Shown: positions 1 to 7,039, counted from the first letter of the stretch. The stretch is 7,398 bases of DNA from Desulfobacterales bacterium (GCA_029940345.1 JAOZRC010000262.1:1-7398), one strand, 5' to 3'. Made by a program: numbers and translations. Notes: generated by a model from the sequence alone, not told the origin.

Positions 1-92
1 TAGTAAAATCATGCTCTGATTCAGACAGAGTCCCATCGGGACGGCATGTTTGTAGTAAAATCATGCTCTGATTCAGACAGAGTACCATCGGG
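1..92. repeat. Two-copy direct repeat, 40-base unit at 52-base period
   Basis: A 40-base unit beginning TAGTAAAATCATGCTCTGAT lies at 1-40 and again at 53-92. The copies differ at one base only (C at 32, A at 84). The 12 bases between them (41-52, ACGGCATGTTTG) do not recur after the second copy within the window. Each unit contains short dyad symmetry: CTCTG pairs with CAGAG across 7 bases, and TCTGA-T-TCAGA is a near-perfect palindrome. The first copy touches the left window edge, so the array may extend further left. No reading frame here looks protein-coding. It is best read as a short intergenic repeat; whether it is a dispersed family cannot be judged from one window. Confidence 0.85.
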
Positions 93-153
93 CATACGCG
101 TCAATCTAAGACTGTAACTATGTGTTTTTAATAGATACAGTACAAGTATGATC

Positions 154-244
154 GTAGGGGCGAACCTTGTGTTCGCCCTGAGTCCGCGAATTATCACAAA
201 TCGGGCGAACACAAGAATCGGGCGAACACAAGGTTCGCCCCTAC
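154..244. repeat. Perfect 25-base inverted repeat with nested hairpin arms
   Basis: The left arm at 154-178 begins GTAGGGGCGAACC and the right arm at 220-244 ends GGTTCGCCCCTAC. They are exact reverse complements over 25 bases, separated by 41 bases. Each arm also folds on itself: GGGCGAAC pairs with GTTCGCCC around a 5-base loop (158-178 and 220-240). The element can therefore form either two small hairpins or one long one. The design resembles REP/BIME-type palindromic elements. I recall GTAGGGGCGAAC-like motifs as common intergenic repeats in several environmental bacterial groups, but could not check that here. It ends about 100 bases before the protease gene. Confidence 0.85.
199..232. 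repeat. 17-base tandem duplication inside the inverted repeat
   Basis: The 17 bases AATCGGGCGAACACAAG occur at 199-215 and immediately again at 216-232, with no mismatch. The second copy runs into the right arm of the 25-base inverted repeat, so the first copy is a partial extra copy of that arm's 5' half. This looks like a recent slippage or partial duplication event within the palindromic element. Confidence 0.85.
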
Positions 245-308
245 ATCGGTGCTGATTCTGCGGAAATAAATTGCACAGCTCGAAAAAATGTAAAAAAATA
301 AAAACCTA

Positions 309-331
309 AAAGCGGAACAGCTTTCCGCTTT
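309..331. promoter_or_regulatory. 9-bp stem-loop just upstream of the protease start
   Basis: AAAGCGGAA (309-317) pairs perfectly with TTCCGCTTT (323-331) around a 5-base loop, CAGCT. The stem ends 14 bases before the ATG at 346. On the plus strand it is followed by only a short T-run, so it is a poor intrinsic terminator in that direction. On the minus strand it is followed by a T-rich stretch (complement of 283-308) and could stop leftward transcription. It could alternatively influence ribosome access to the protease gene, whose Shine-Dalgarno sequence is weak, or simply be another palindromic intergenic repeat. The structure is clear; its role is inference. Confidence 0.55.
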
Positions 332-345
332 ACATTGAGATAACC

Positions 346-1167
346 ATGTTGAAACAGATTGAAAACAAAAAAGCGCTGCTCCTATGGCTGATCGTTCCGG
401 CTTTGGCCGTTTTAATTCATCCATACATAAAAACGAACACCGAACATTTGAAATGGCTTTCCACCGCCCTTATGCTGTCAGTGCTCTTCTTTTCGGTGGT
501 GGTGCATGAATTGGCTCACGGCGCGGCGGCGGCCATTGGCGGAGACACCACCGCGCTAAACGCGGGACGGCTTTCATTTAATCCCATCCGGCATGTCAGC
601 GTTGTGGGTTCAATCGTCGTACCATTAGCACTTTACCTGTTCAAATTTTCGGTGGTATTCGGATGGGCCAAACCGGTGCCGTTTAACCCTGTGAATCTGC
701 GGCGGCATCCGCGCGACCAGGTTTTTCTGACACTGGCCGGCCCGCTTTCCAATTTTATATTAGCCTATATAGGGTTCACCCTGTTTTTGACGGCCGGTTT
801 TGTGTTTAACCGTTTGTTTGCCCAAACCCCGATCAATTATCACTGGGATATCTTCACGCCGCTGGCATTTCCCGATGGGCCATTTGCAGCGGTGTGGTTT
901 GTTCTCTTCCAGGTGCTGCGGTTTGGCATTGTGATCAATATCGGTCTGGGACTTTTTAACCTGATCCCGTTTCCGCCGCTGGATGGCTTTTGGGTTTTAA
1001 AGGCGCTGCTGCCTGGCAAGGTGGCGGCGTTTCTCGGTAAAATACAGGTCTACGGTATTATTATTTTGTTTATTGCGCTTCATTTCAAGCTGTTGTCCGT
1101 GATTCTCTACCCGTTTGTAACTATTTTTGGGTTATTGCAGATGGTTACCCAGATGTGCCTGGGGTGA
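346..1167 (+). CDS. Site-2 protease family (M50) membrane zinc metalloprotease
   Basis: This 273-residue protein is a polytopic membrane protease that cleaves substrates within or beside the membrane, as in regulated intramembrane proteolysis. The zinc-binding motif HELAH lies at residues 54-58 (His54, Glu55, His58) in a hydrophobic segment. The second signature, NLIPFPPLDG at 205-214, supplies the third expected zinc ligand, Asp213. Family-typical blocks LSFNP (76-80), GWAKPVPFNP (106-115) and AGPLSN (131-136) lie between them. About six hydrophobic segments are visible (roughly 10-27, 38-60, 84-106, 125-155, 180-207, 231-265). There is no PDZ domain, so it is a compact member rather than an RseP-type one. 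The ATG at 346 is preceded by only a weak GAGA (337-340). A poor promoter-like pair, TTGCAC at 271 and AAAAAT at 294, lies upstream. Family is secure; substrate is unknown, although the adjacent mosaic membrane protein is an obvious candidate partner. Confidence 0.93.
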   Translation: MLKQIENKKALLLWLIVPALAVLIHPYIKTNTEHLKWLSTALMLSVLFFSVVVHELAHGAAAAIGGDTTALNAGRLSFNPIRHVSVVGSIVVPLALYLFKFSVVFGWAKPVPFNPVNLRRHPRDQVFLTLAGPLSNFILAYIGFTLFLTAGFVFNRLFAQTPINYHWDIFTPLAFPDGPFAAVWFVLFQVLRFGIVINIGLGLFNLIPFPPLDGFWVLKALLPGKVAAFLGKIQVYGIIILFIALHFKLLSVILYPFVTIFGLLQMVTQMCLG

Positions 1168-1198
1168 TGCTATTGATATTTTTTAAAGGAACAATCGA

Positions 1199-3946
1199 AT
1201 GACGAACGGGGAACAACCGTGTAATATGTATTGTTTTCGTTGTGGTGTGTTTAATCAGGATGATGTGGCTGAATGTTATCTCTGTCAGGCGGATCTGACT
1301 GAAGCGGAGATGGAAGAGGAAGCTCTGTTGTTAACCGATGCGCGGCTGTTTCCTTTGCCCCTGCTGGTGCGTTTTGTTTGGAAAAACACGCATCCGTTGA
1401 TGAGCATTGTCATCATTCCGTTTTTTATACTGCTGTATTATTTTAAAAAACTGTCCCAAAAGCCATTGTTTACGGTGGTCGCTAACAGCATCAGGCCCAA
1501 GTTTTTGCTCAACGATATTAAAACTTTCGATCGTTTGCACCGCCCATCATTCGACCTGATAGCGTCTTTTTTGAAGCAACACGGGTTTGAACCGTTCTGC
1601 GATATTGAGGATGTCAGTCTCAGCACGGGAATTATTCAAAACACCTGGTTAAATCGTGCGAAGCACACTTACGCCACAGTGCTTATTGGCAAGAACCGCG
1701 GCCGCGTCCTGGCAGTGCGCTTTCATGCGGTGACAACGGCGGATATCTTTCTGTCGGCAGACAACGACGCTGGTTTGCCCATACAGCTTCCGGATAATTT
1801 TGTGAGTTATCATTTTCCTGGAATGAATGTGGAACAGCTTTACGACGAATTCAAGCCGCGCCTGGAAAAATCAGACGGCCATCCCCGCCTGCACTCTTTA
1901 AAAGCGTATTTGGTTTTGAGCTGTAAAATACGCCGGCTTATTTTTAAGCAAGGGTTGGAACAGGGCGTCTACGTTCATAAAGACACCCAGAAGGCGAACT
2001 TGCGCGTCAAAGGGTGTTATCATCATCCGCAAAGTGCGGCGGTGCGCAATTGCGCAAAATGCGGCATGGCGCTTTGTGAAGCGTGTTACAGCGTTGATGC
2101 GGATCAGATATATTGCGCCGGCTGCTTACCGAATAAACAAGCAACCATTAGGGAGGCAAACCTGGCGACTTCCGATGCAAAACGCGGCTTCGCCGGTTTT
2201 GGTATCCGCGCAACCGCTTTTCTTTTCGATTTGATTATTATCGCGCTGCTGACCGCCGGCGTCTATTCAGGGTTGTATTATGGTATTGGCGCCTTCTCAT
2301 CTGAAACCGCCTATACATCCGCTTTGCCGCTGATGATCACCCAGTTTTGGGCGGTGATGCTAACCATCGGATGGTTTCATTTTCCGGTGTTCAAATACGG
2401 ATGCACGGCCGGCCAGGCCGTCTGGGGATTACGGGTGCGGGATACGCGTGGCGGCGCACCGGATAAAGTGGCGGTTATCATTCGCAATGCTTACCTGCTG
2501 CTGTCGGTGATTTTGGTTTTTCCGCTGATTGGCTACCTGTTTGTGTTATTTCGGAAAAATAAACAGGGGTTTCACGATCAACTGGCGGATACCTATATAC
2601 TAACCCGTGCGCCTGGCACCAAGGCTGTGATGGGATGGGGAATAGTATTAGCGTTGATTGCCGGACTTGTTATTCTCGCCTATCCCTACCTGTTTTTGAT
2701 CAAATCCACTTTGTTCGGCATGGAGCCGGAAATCACACTGAAACCCCGCTGGGAACACCAACTTGAGGATGACGAATCAGGACGCTTCACTGGTTCTTTT
2801 GATGGTGCCAGATATTTGATTTCTGGCTCCGATGCTGTCCGCCTGATCGATATTCGCACCGGCGCGATCCTTTGGCGCTGGGATAATTTCTCCAACACGA
2901 CCGTTTGGGCGTCTCAATCGTCAAAAGACGCGCCGCTTTTTATCTTACGGGAACAGGAACCCCCGCCGGGTGAAATAATCTGCCTGAATGCGACTACTGG
3001 CAAGCGTTTATGGCGTCAAGCGATTGCGCTGGAAAGACCCCAAATCGCATCTTCAGAACATGGCACGCTTGTTTATAACAATCGGCGTGTCATTGCATTT
3101 GATTCTGACGGAGAATCGCGTTTCAGCCATGAATTGACACTGCCGATCGATTTTGACCCGGATATGGTCGAGGTGTATGTGTGGCTGAATAGAGAGATTG
3201 TTATCGCACACTACACGGATGCATCCGAGGTATTCACCGTGCTGGATCATCGCAATGGTGAACCGCTGGGAGCCAGGCAATGGGGAGCCTATCAATTGGC
3301 GCATGGCATTGGGGACGGACGCCAGTGCCTGTACGCGGTCAACGGCCACACCATGATGATTGATCTGTCCTCCCAAAAACAGCTCTGGCGCGCACCGCGC
3401 GCTGTCGGTTACGTGCGGGCGCATGCCCTGGTTGCCAGGCCGCCGCAAAATGAGGACATGCTCTATCTCTATTCAAACAAAATGGCGGTGCGCGGCCGGG
3501 ATGGCGGATTGCTGTTTGCCTATCCGCCCGACACCCGGTTGGTGTTTGCCGCCGACAGACATCTGCTGTTAGAACGAATGGTTGCAGGTGAGAACGGTGT
3601 GAGGCAAAAAGAGTTGATTTTGCTTGACAAATTCAGCGGTGATGTCATCAAGGTATTCAGCTCGTCCATCAGCCAGACGTTGGGGATTCATTTTTTGTAT
3701 GAAGATAATCGCAACATCTATTTCACGGCCAATGAAATGGTTAAAAAATTAATTTTTACCGGCATGCAGACCCATTTGGTTAAAATTGACAAAGCAACAC
3801 TTCATTTAGAACAGGCCGTCATTGGTAAAAATATACAATCATACTATTATTCCATAAAAGTTTTGCCCCAGGCAAAATCAGTGTTTATACCCGGCAGGCA
3901 TCGGATAGGCGCGTATGTTTGGCCTTTAAAAGAAAATTACAAATAG
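1199..3946 (+). CDS. Mosaic membrane protein: zinc ribbon, B-box-like finger, RDD domain, PQQ-like propeller
   Basis: This 915-residue protein has no name I recognise. Domains in order: a zinc ribbon with CxxC pairs at Cys12/15 and Cys26/29; a hydrophobic segment at about 66-83; an unassigned region at about 100-260; a B-box-like finger at 273-309 (Cys273, His276, Cys285, Cys288, Cys293, Cys296, Cys306, Cys309); an RDD membrane domain at about 330-470, with Arg337 and Asp344 in its first segment, TAGQAVWGLRVRD at 403-415 and FHDQLADT at 458-465; a further membrane segment at 478-500; then a beta-propeller at about 510-910. The propeller shows degenerate PQQ-type repeats such as LIDIRTGAILWR (549-560), CLNATTGKRLWR (595-606) and LILLDKFSGDVI (806-817). 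The propeller is probably periplasmic and the RDD loops cytoplasmic. AAAGGA at 1185-1190 sits 8 bases before the ATG, supporting this start. The gap to the protease gene is 31 bases, so an operon is likely. RDD and propeller calls are firm; overall function (perhaps binding, sensing or scaffolding) is unknown. Confidence 0.9.
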   Translation: MTNGEQPCNMYCFRCGVFNQDDVAECYLCQADLTEAEMEEEALLLTDARLFPLPLLVRFVWKNTHPLMSIVIIPFFILLYYFKKLSQKPLFTVVANSIRPKFLLNDIKTFDRLHRPSFDLIASFLKQHGFEPFCDIEDVSLSTGIIQNTWLNRAKHTYATVLIGKNRGRVLAVRFHAVTTADIFLSADNDAGLPIQLPDNFVSYHFPGMNVEQLYDEFKPRLEKSDGHPRLHSLKAYLVLSCKIRRLIFKQGLEQGVYVHKDTQKANLRVKGCYHHPQSAAVRNCAKCGMALCEACYSVDADQIYCAGCLPNKQATIREANLATSDAKRGFAGFGIRATAFLFDLIIIALLTAGVYSGLYYGIGAFSSETAYTSALPLMITQFWAVMLTIGWFHFPVFKYGCTAGQAVWGLRVRDTRGGAPDKVAVIIRNAYLLLSVILVFPLIGYLFVLFRKNKQGFHDQLADTYILTRAPGTKAVMGWGIVLALIAGLVILAYPYLFLIKSTLFGMEPEITLKPRWEHQLEDDESGRFTGSFDGARYLISGSDAVRLIDIRTGAILWRWDNFSNTTVWASQSSKDAPLFILREQEPPPGEIICLNATTGKRLWRQAIALERPQIASSEHGTLVYNNRRVIAFDSDGESRFSHELTLPIDFDPDMVEVYVWLNREIVIAHYTDASEVFTVLDHRNGEPLGARQWGAYQLAHGIGDGRQCLYAVNGHTMMIDLSSQKQLWRAPRAVGYVRAHALVARPPQNEDMLYLYSNKMAVRGRDGGLLFAYPPDTRLVFAADRHLLLERMVAGENGVRQKELILLDKFSGDVIKVFSSSISQTLGIHFLYEDNRNIYFTANEMVKKLIFTGMQTHLVKIDKATLHLEQAVIGKNIQSYYYSIKVLPQAKSVFIPGRHRIGAYVWPLKENYK

Positions 3947-4007
3947 CAAATTCCAAACAACTGATAAATTACAATAACCAAAAAACAAAAATGCAAACAA
4001 ACGAGCA
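3947..4007. other. A/C-rich low-complexity spacer between convergent genes
   Basis: This 61-base spacer separates the stop codons of the mosaic protein gene and the response regulator gene. The plus strand is very poor in G and consists of short CAAA/AACAA/AATTAC-like words. The word AAATTACAA occurs at 3934-3942, inside the end of the mosaic gene, and again at 3966-3974. No stem-loop with a T-run is visible in either direction. The leftward transcript does run into T-rich RNA here (complement of 3975-4000). I see no clear intrinsic terminator for either operon. It may be a degenerate intergenic repeat. Confidence 0.5.
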
Positions 4008-4661
4008 TCAACTTTCGGTTCCCGCTTTCCAGCGTTTGTACCAATCCTGCTTGCCATAAAGCGAATCCGAACAATCGGGACACAGGCCGTGAGTGAACAA
4101 TACATCGGAGCGGCTTGAGATATACTTTTCCAATTGATTCCAATACCCGTCGTCATCCCGGATTTTTTTGCAATTGGTGCAGATAGGCAGCAAACCTGTC
4201 AATGTTTTGATCTTGTCAAGGGCTTGCTGTAACTCGTCATTGCGCTCTTCAAGTTTGTCATTTTTTTCCTGGAGTTGTTTTTGTAGTGTACGGATCGTCA
4301 GATGGGTGGTCACTCGCGCCAAAACCTTTTCAACCTGCAACGGCTTGGTGATGTAATCAACGGCTCCCAGTTCAAGCCCTTTGACTTCATCGGCGGAATC
4401 CGTCAGGGCGGTCATAAAGATAACCGGGATGTCGCATGTTTTGAAATTGGCCTTGAGGCGGCGGCAGATTTCAAAACCGTCCGCTCCGGGCATCAGGATA
4501 TCAAGCAAAATGATGTCCGGTTTGGCCTTGCTGATTGCTTTCAAGGCGGATTCACCGTCGGTGTCAACCAGCACCTTGAATCCCTTGGTTTCCAAATAGT
4601 CAAACAGCAGGCCTAAATTGGCCGGATTATCGTCAATGATCAATATGGTTTCATCAGACAT
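4008..4661 (-). CDS. Response regulator with coiled coil and Cys-rich C-terminal motif
   Basis: This 217-residue protein is a two-component receiver that takes phosphate from a sensor kinase. The receiver domain covers about 4-120: acidic pair Asp10/Asp11, phospho-acceptor Asp54 in LLDILMPG, Thr84 and Lys106 in TKP. Residues 120-155 are charged, heptad-like and predicted coiled coil (LQKQLQEKNDKLEERNDELQ). The tail at 155-200 carries GLLPICTNCKKIRDDDGYW and then HGLCPDC, giving two CxxC pairs (Cys161/164 and Cys194/197) that look able to bind a metal. I recall this tail on many receiver and PAS proteins, but know no established function. There is no DNA-binding or enzymatic output domain. The ATG lies 2 bases after the kinase stop codon, and AAGGAG (complement of 4672-4677) overlaps the kinase's last codons with a 10-base spacer. 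The two are therefore almost certainly cotranscribed and translationally coupled. Likely partner: the kinase encoded just upstream. Confidence 0.93.
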   Translation of the reverse strand: MSDETILIIDDNPANLGLLFDYLETKGFKVLVDTDGESALKAISKAKPDIILLDILMPGADGFEICRRLKANFKTCDIPVIFMTALTDSADEVKGLELGAVDYITKPLQVEKVLARVTTHLTIRTLQKQLQEKNDKLEERNDELQQALDKIKTLTGLLPICTNCKKIRDDDGYWNQLEKYISSRSDVLFTHGLCPDCSDSLYGKQDWYKRWKAGTES

Positions 4662-4663
4662 GA

Positions 4664-7009
4664 TTATGAATCTCCTTTATAAGAATTTAGCAATTTCCTG
4701 ATCTTATCTATTTGAAACTTTTGTGCCAACAGATTTAACCGTTGGCCAAACGCTTCCAGGCGGGGTTCGGATTTTTCAAGCTTATCCGCATAACGCCGGA
4801 TTGAGCGGATATCGCCAACACTGGCGAACTGAATCAGCGACTTTAAATCTTCGGGATCAGGCGATTCTATGGGCGAAGCCGTGCCATCTGATTCATCTGC
4901 AACGGATTTGGCATCATCATAAAGCCATTTCAAGTTCAGATGTCGCTGCAATTTTTCCAACAGTTCATCCACGTTCACGGGTTTGGGTATAAAATCATCG
5001 CATCCGGCGTCCAGACATTTTTGCTTATCATTGATAAACGCCTTGGCTGTTATTGCAATAATCGGAGTGCGCACTGGCAATTTATCAACAGATGAGGGCG
5101 GCTGATGCATACGCGATTCATAATACCTGATTTTACGCGCAGCTTCAAAGCCGTCTGCAACCGGCATGACCATATCCATTAGAATGAGGTCAGGATGAAG
5201 CGTCAACATCTTTTCAACCGCTTCCTGGCCATTGCATGCTTCGATAATGCCAAATTTCAACGGTGCAAGCAGGTAGCGCAATACGGAACGATTTTCAGGA
5301 TTGTCATCCCCAATGAGCACATTGCGTTGAGGACCCGTATAGCCTGTGACAAATGTGTGTTGGGGTTTGGGGATCGATGCTGGTGAATCCGCAATGCCAA
5401 AAGCAACATCTGTCATAAATAGCGAGCCTTGCCCCACATCGCTTTTAACTTCCAGACGCCCGCCCATCATTTCAATCAGTTTTTTGCTGATTGCCAGCCC
5501 CAGGCCGGTTCCCTGGGTCTGTTCCCGTTTGGGGGCAGCTTGCTGAAAGGGCTCAAATATGGTTTTCAAATCTTCTGGCGCTATACCGATTCCGGTGTCC
5601 CGGACTTGAAAACGGATATACGCAATGGCGTCGCAACTTTTGACAGCACATTTGCTATCCTGACGAGGAGAGAGGCCTGCTTCAAACGTGACAAACCCTT
5701 TTTCGGTGAATTTCACCGCATTGCCCAGCAGATTGATCAAGACCTGGCGCAAGCGAATTTCATCCCCTTTGATGGTTGTGGGCAAGTCTGTGGAAAACGC
5801 ATGATTAAAACGAATCATTTTTTGCTCGGAGCGTAAACGAAAAATATCAACAATGTTATTGAGAAAGTATTCGAGATGAAAATCGTTGGGTTGGATTTCC
5901 ATGCGTCCCGCTTCGATCTTGGAAAGGTCTAAAATATCATTTAGCAACATTAATAAGTGTTGGCCGCTTTTTTGAATGATATTGAGCCCGTTGCGCTGGT
6001 GCTCGTTCACCGATGTTTCTCTTTGCAAAATTTGAGCATAGCCTAAAATCGCATTCAAAGGCGTGCGCAGTTCGTGGCTCATATTGGCAAGAAACGTGCT
6101 TTTAGCCTGATTGGCCGCTTCAGCTTCGCGCAGGGCCTCTTCGGCGGATTCTTCCGCATGCTTGCGATCGACAATCTCCAAAATCAACTCTTCGTTGGTT
6201 TGCAGCACTTCGGTGGTGCTTTCTTTCACTTTGGTTTCAAGCCGTTGGCGATGTTCATTGATTGTATCCAGGATTTCATTGAACACAAAACCCAATTCGG
6301 CGATTTCATCTTTTTCAGAAGATTCAAAGCGCGCTTGATCATTGCCGGATTTAACCTGCATCACCACTTCCGACATTTGCCTGATGGGTGCGATAATTTT
6401 ACGGGCAATATTGTTAAGAATGAAAAAAAGCATGATTAAGGCAACAAGAAAAGAGAGGAATAACCGGGGTTGCACTTTACCAAGCAGAAAGGCGTCTGTT
6501 GAAAGGTCTTGTTGAGAAATTTTTTCCACGGCTACCGAAATTTTCCCTGATAGGACCATCAACTCGGCGCTGATCTCCTCAAAGACAGCTTTAATCAGGT
6601 TGATTTTTTGGGGGTCTGCTTCAATCCGCATGAGACGGTTAAAAGCGTTTTCATATTCTGATAGCAGCGTGGCTATTCGGGTGATATTCGCTGCCTGTTG
6701 ATTGGCAAATTTATTTTTTGTAAGGGCTTCGGTTTTCAGTTTGACAGTTTTAAGGGTGGCGCTGAATTTATTTTCCGCATCAGGATACTCCTGGGTTCGG
6801 AGGACGCGCTCCCAAAACCGGAGCTGCCAGAAGGCGCTTCGGAGTTCTTTGATTTTTTTGTCTGTCTGTGACACAGCCTGCCTGTTTTTCGAACGCTCCG
6901 CCAGGTGATTGAAAAACAGGGCCATTTGAATATAACCGCCGCAGAAAAGAATCAGCAGGAGTCCTACAACGAGATAAAAACGATGTTTTGTGTTTCTAAA
7001 CAGCTTCAC
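4664..7009 (-). CDS. Membrane hybrid sensor histidine kinase with receiver domain
   Basis: Starting at GTG 7009, this is a 781-residue inner-membrane sensor kinase. A short basic N-terminus leads into membrane segment 1 (about 11-34). A mostly helical periplasmic sensor region of about 145 residues follows, then segment 2 (about 181-199), a HAMP linker (200-253) and a coiled coil (253-305). The dimerisation/phosphoacceptor domain has His312 in MSHELRTP. The ATPase domain shows the N box NLLGNAVKF (Asn430), DTGIG at 471-475 and GTGLGL at 500-505. The receiver domain (about 563-690) has Asp568/569, acceptor Asp612, Thr654 and Lys676, with an inserted loop of roughly 15 residues before VRTPIIAITA. 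A helical tail (719-775, EDLKSLIQFASVGDIRSI) is not a His-phosphotransfer domain, as it has no His. All catalytic residues are present, so it should be active. The frame stays open to a TTG at 7084, but the GTG has a good ribosome site and lies downstream of a strong promoter. The signal sensed is unknown. Confidence 0.93.
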   Translation of the reverse strand: MKLFRNTKHRFYLVVGLLLILFCGGYIQMALFFNHLAERSKNRQAVSQTDKKIKELRSAFWQLRFWERVLRTQEYPDAENKFSATLKTVKLKTEALTKNKFANQQAANITRIATLLSEYENAFNRLMRIEADPQKINLIKAVFEEISAELMVLSGKISVAVEKISQQDLSTDAFLLGKVQPRLFLSFLVALIMLFFILNNIARKIIAPIRQMSEVVMQVKSGNDQARFESSEKDEIAELGFVFNEILDTINEHRQRLETKVKESTTEVLQTNEELILEIVDRKHAEESAEEALREAEAANQAKSTFLANMSHELRTPLNAILGYAQILQRETSVNEHQRNGLNIIQKSGQHLLMLLNDILDLSKIEAGRMEIQPNDFHLEYFLNNIVDIFRLRSEQKMIRFNHAFSTDLPTTIKGDEIRLRQVLINLLGNAVKFTEKGFVTFEAGLSPRQDSKCAVKSCDAIAYIRFQVRDTGIGIAPEDLKTIFEPFQQAAPKREQTQGTGLGLAISKKLIEMMGGRLEVKSDVGQGSLFMTDVAFGIADSPASIPKPQHTFVTGYTGPQRNVLIGDDNPENRSVLRYLLAPLKFGIIEACNGQEAVEKMLTLHPDLILMDMVMPVADGFEAARKIRYYESRMHQPPSSVDKLPVRTPIIAITAKAFINDKQKCLDAGCDDFIPKPVNVDELLEKLQRHLNLKWLYDDAKSVADESDGTASPIESPDPEDLKSLIQFASVGDIRSIRRYADKLEKSEPRLEAFGQRLNLLAQKFQIDKIRKLLNSYKGDS

Positions 7010-7016
7010 GCCATTT

Positions 7017-7020
7017 TCCT
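7017..7020 (-). promoter_or_regulatory. Ribosome binding site that fixes the kinase start at GTG 7009
   Basis: On the minus strand AGGA (7020-7017) lies 7 bases before GTG (7009-7007), an ideal spacing. The longer in-frame alternative, TTG at 7084, has no Shine-Dalgarno sequence and sits inside a palindrome upstream of the promoter. The GTG start also gives a typical N-terminus: ten residues with several basic ones, then the first membrane segment. Confidence 0.75.
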
Positions 7021-7039
7021 GTGGTTGATGTTTAACTTT

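Noticed and set aside
1..92. Start of a CRISPR array
   Set aside because: Only two copies are seen, the 12-base gap is too short for a spacer, and no cas gene is present.
21..424. Two small leftward reading frames (21-212 and 194-424)
   Set aside because: They run through the repeats and into the antisense of the protease start, with no credible ribosome site or family resemblance.
3053..3448. Leftward 131-residue frame inside the mosaic gene
   Set aside because: It is antisense to well-defined propeller coding sequence and its product shows no recognisable features.
5429..5836. Rightward 135-residue frame inside the kinase gene
   Set aside because: It is antisense to the conserved kinase ATPase domain and is explained by that gene's codon structure.
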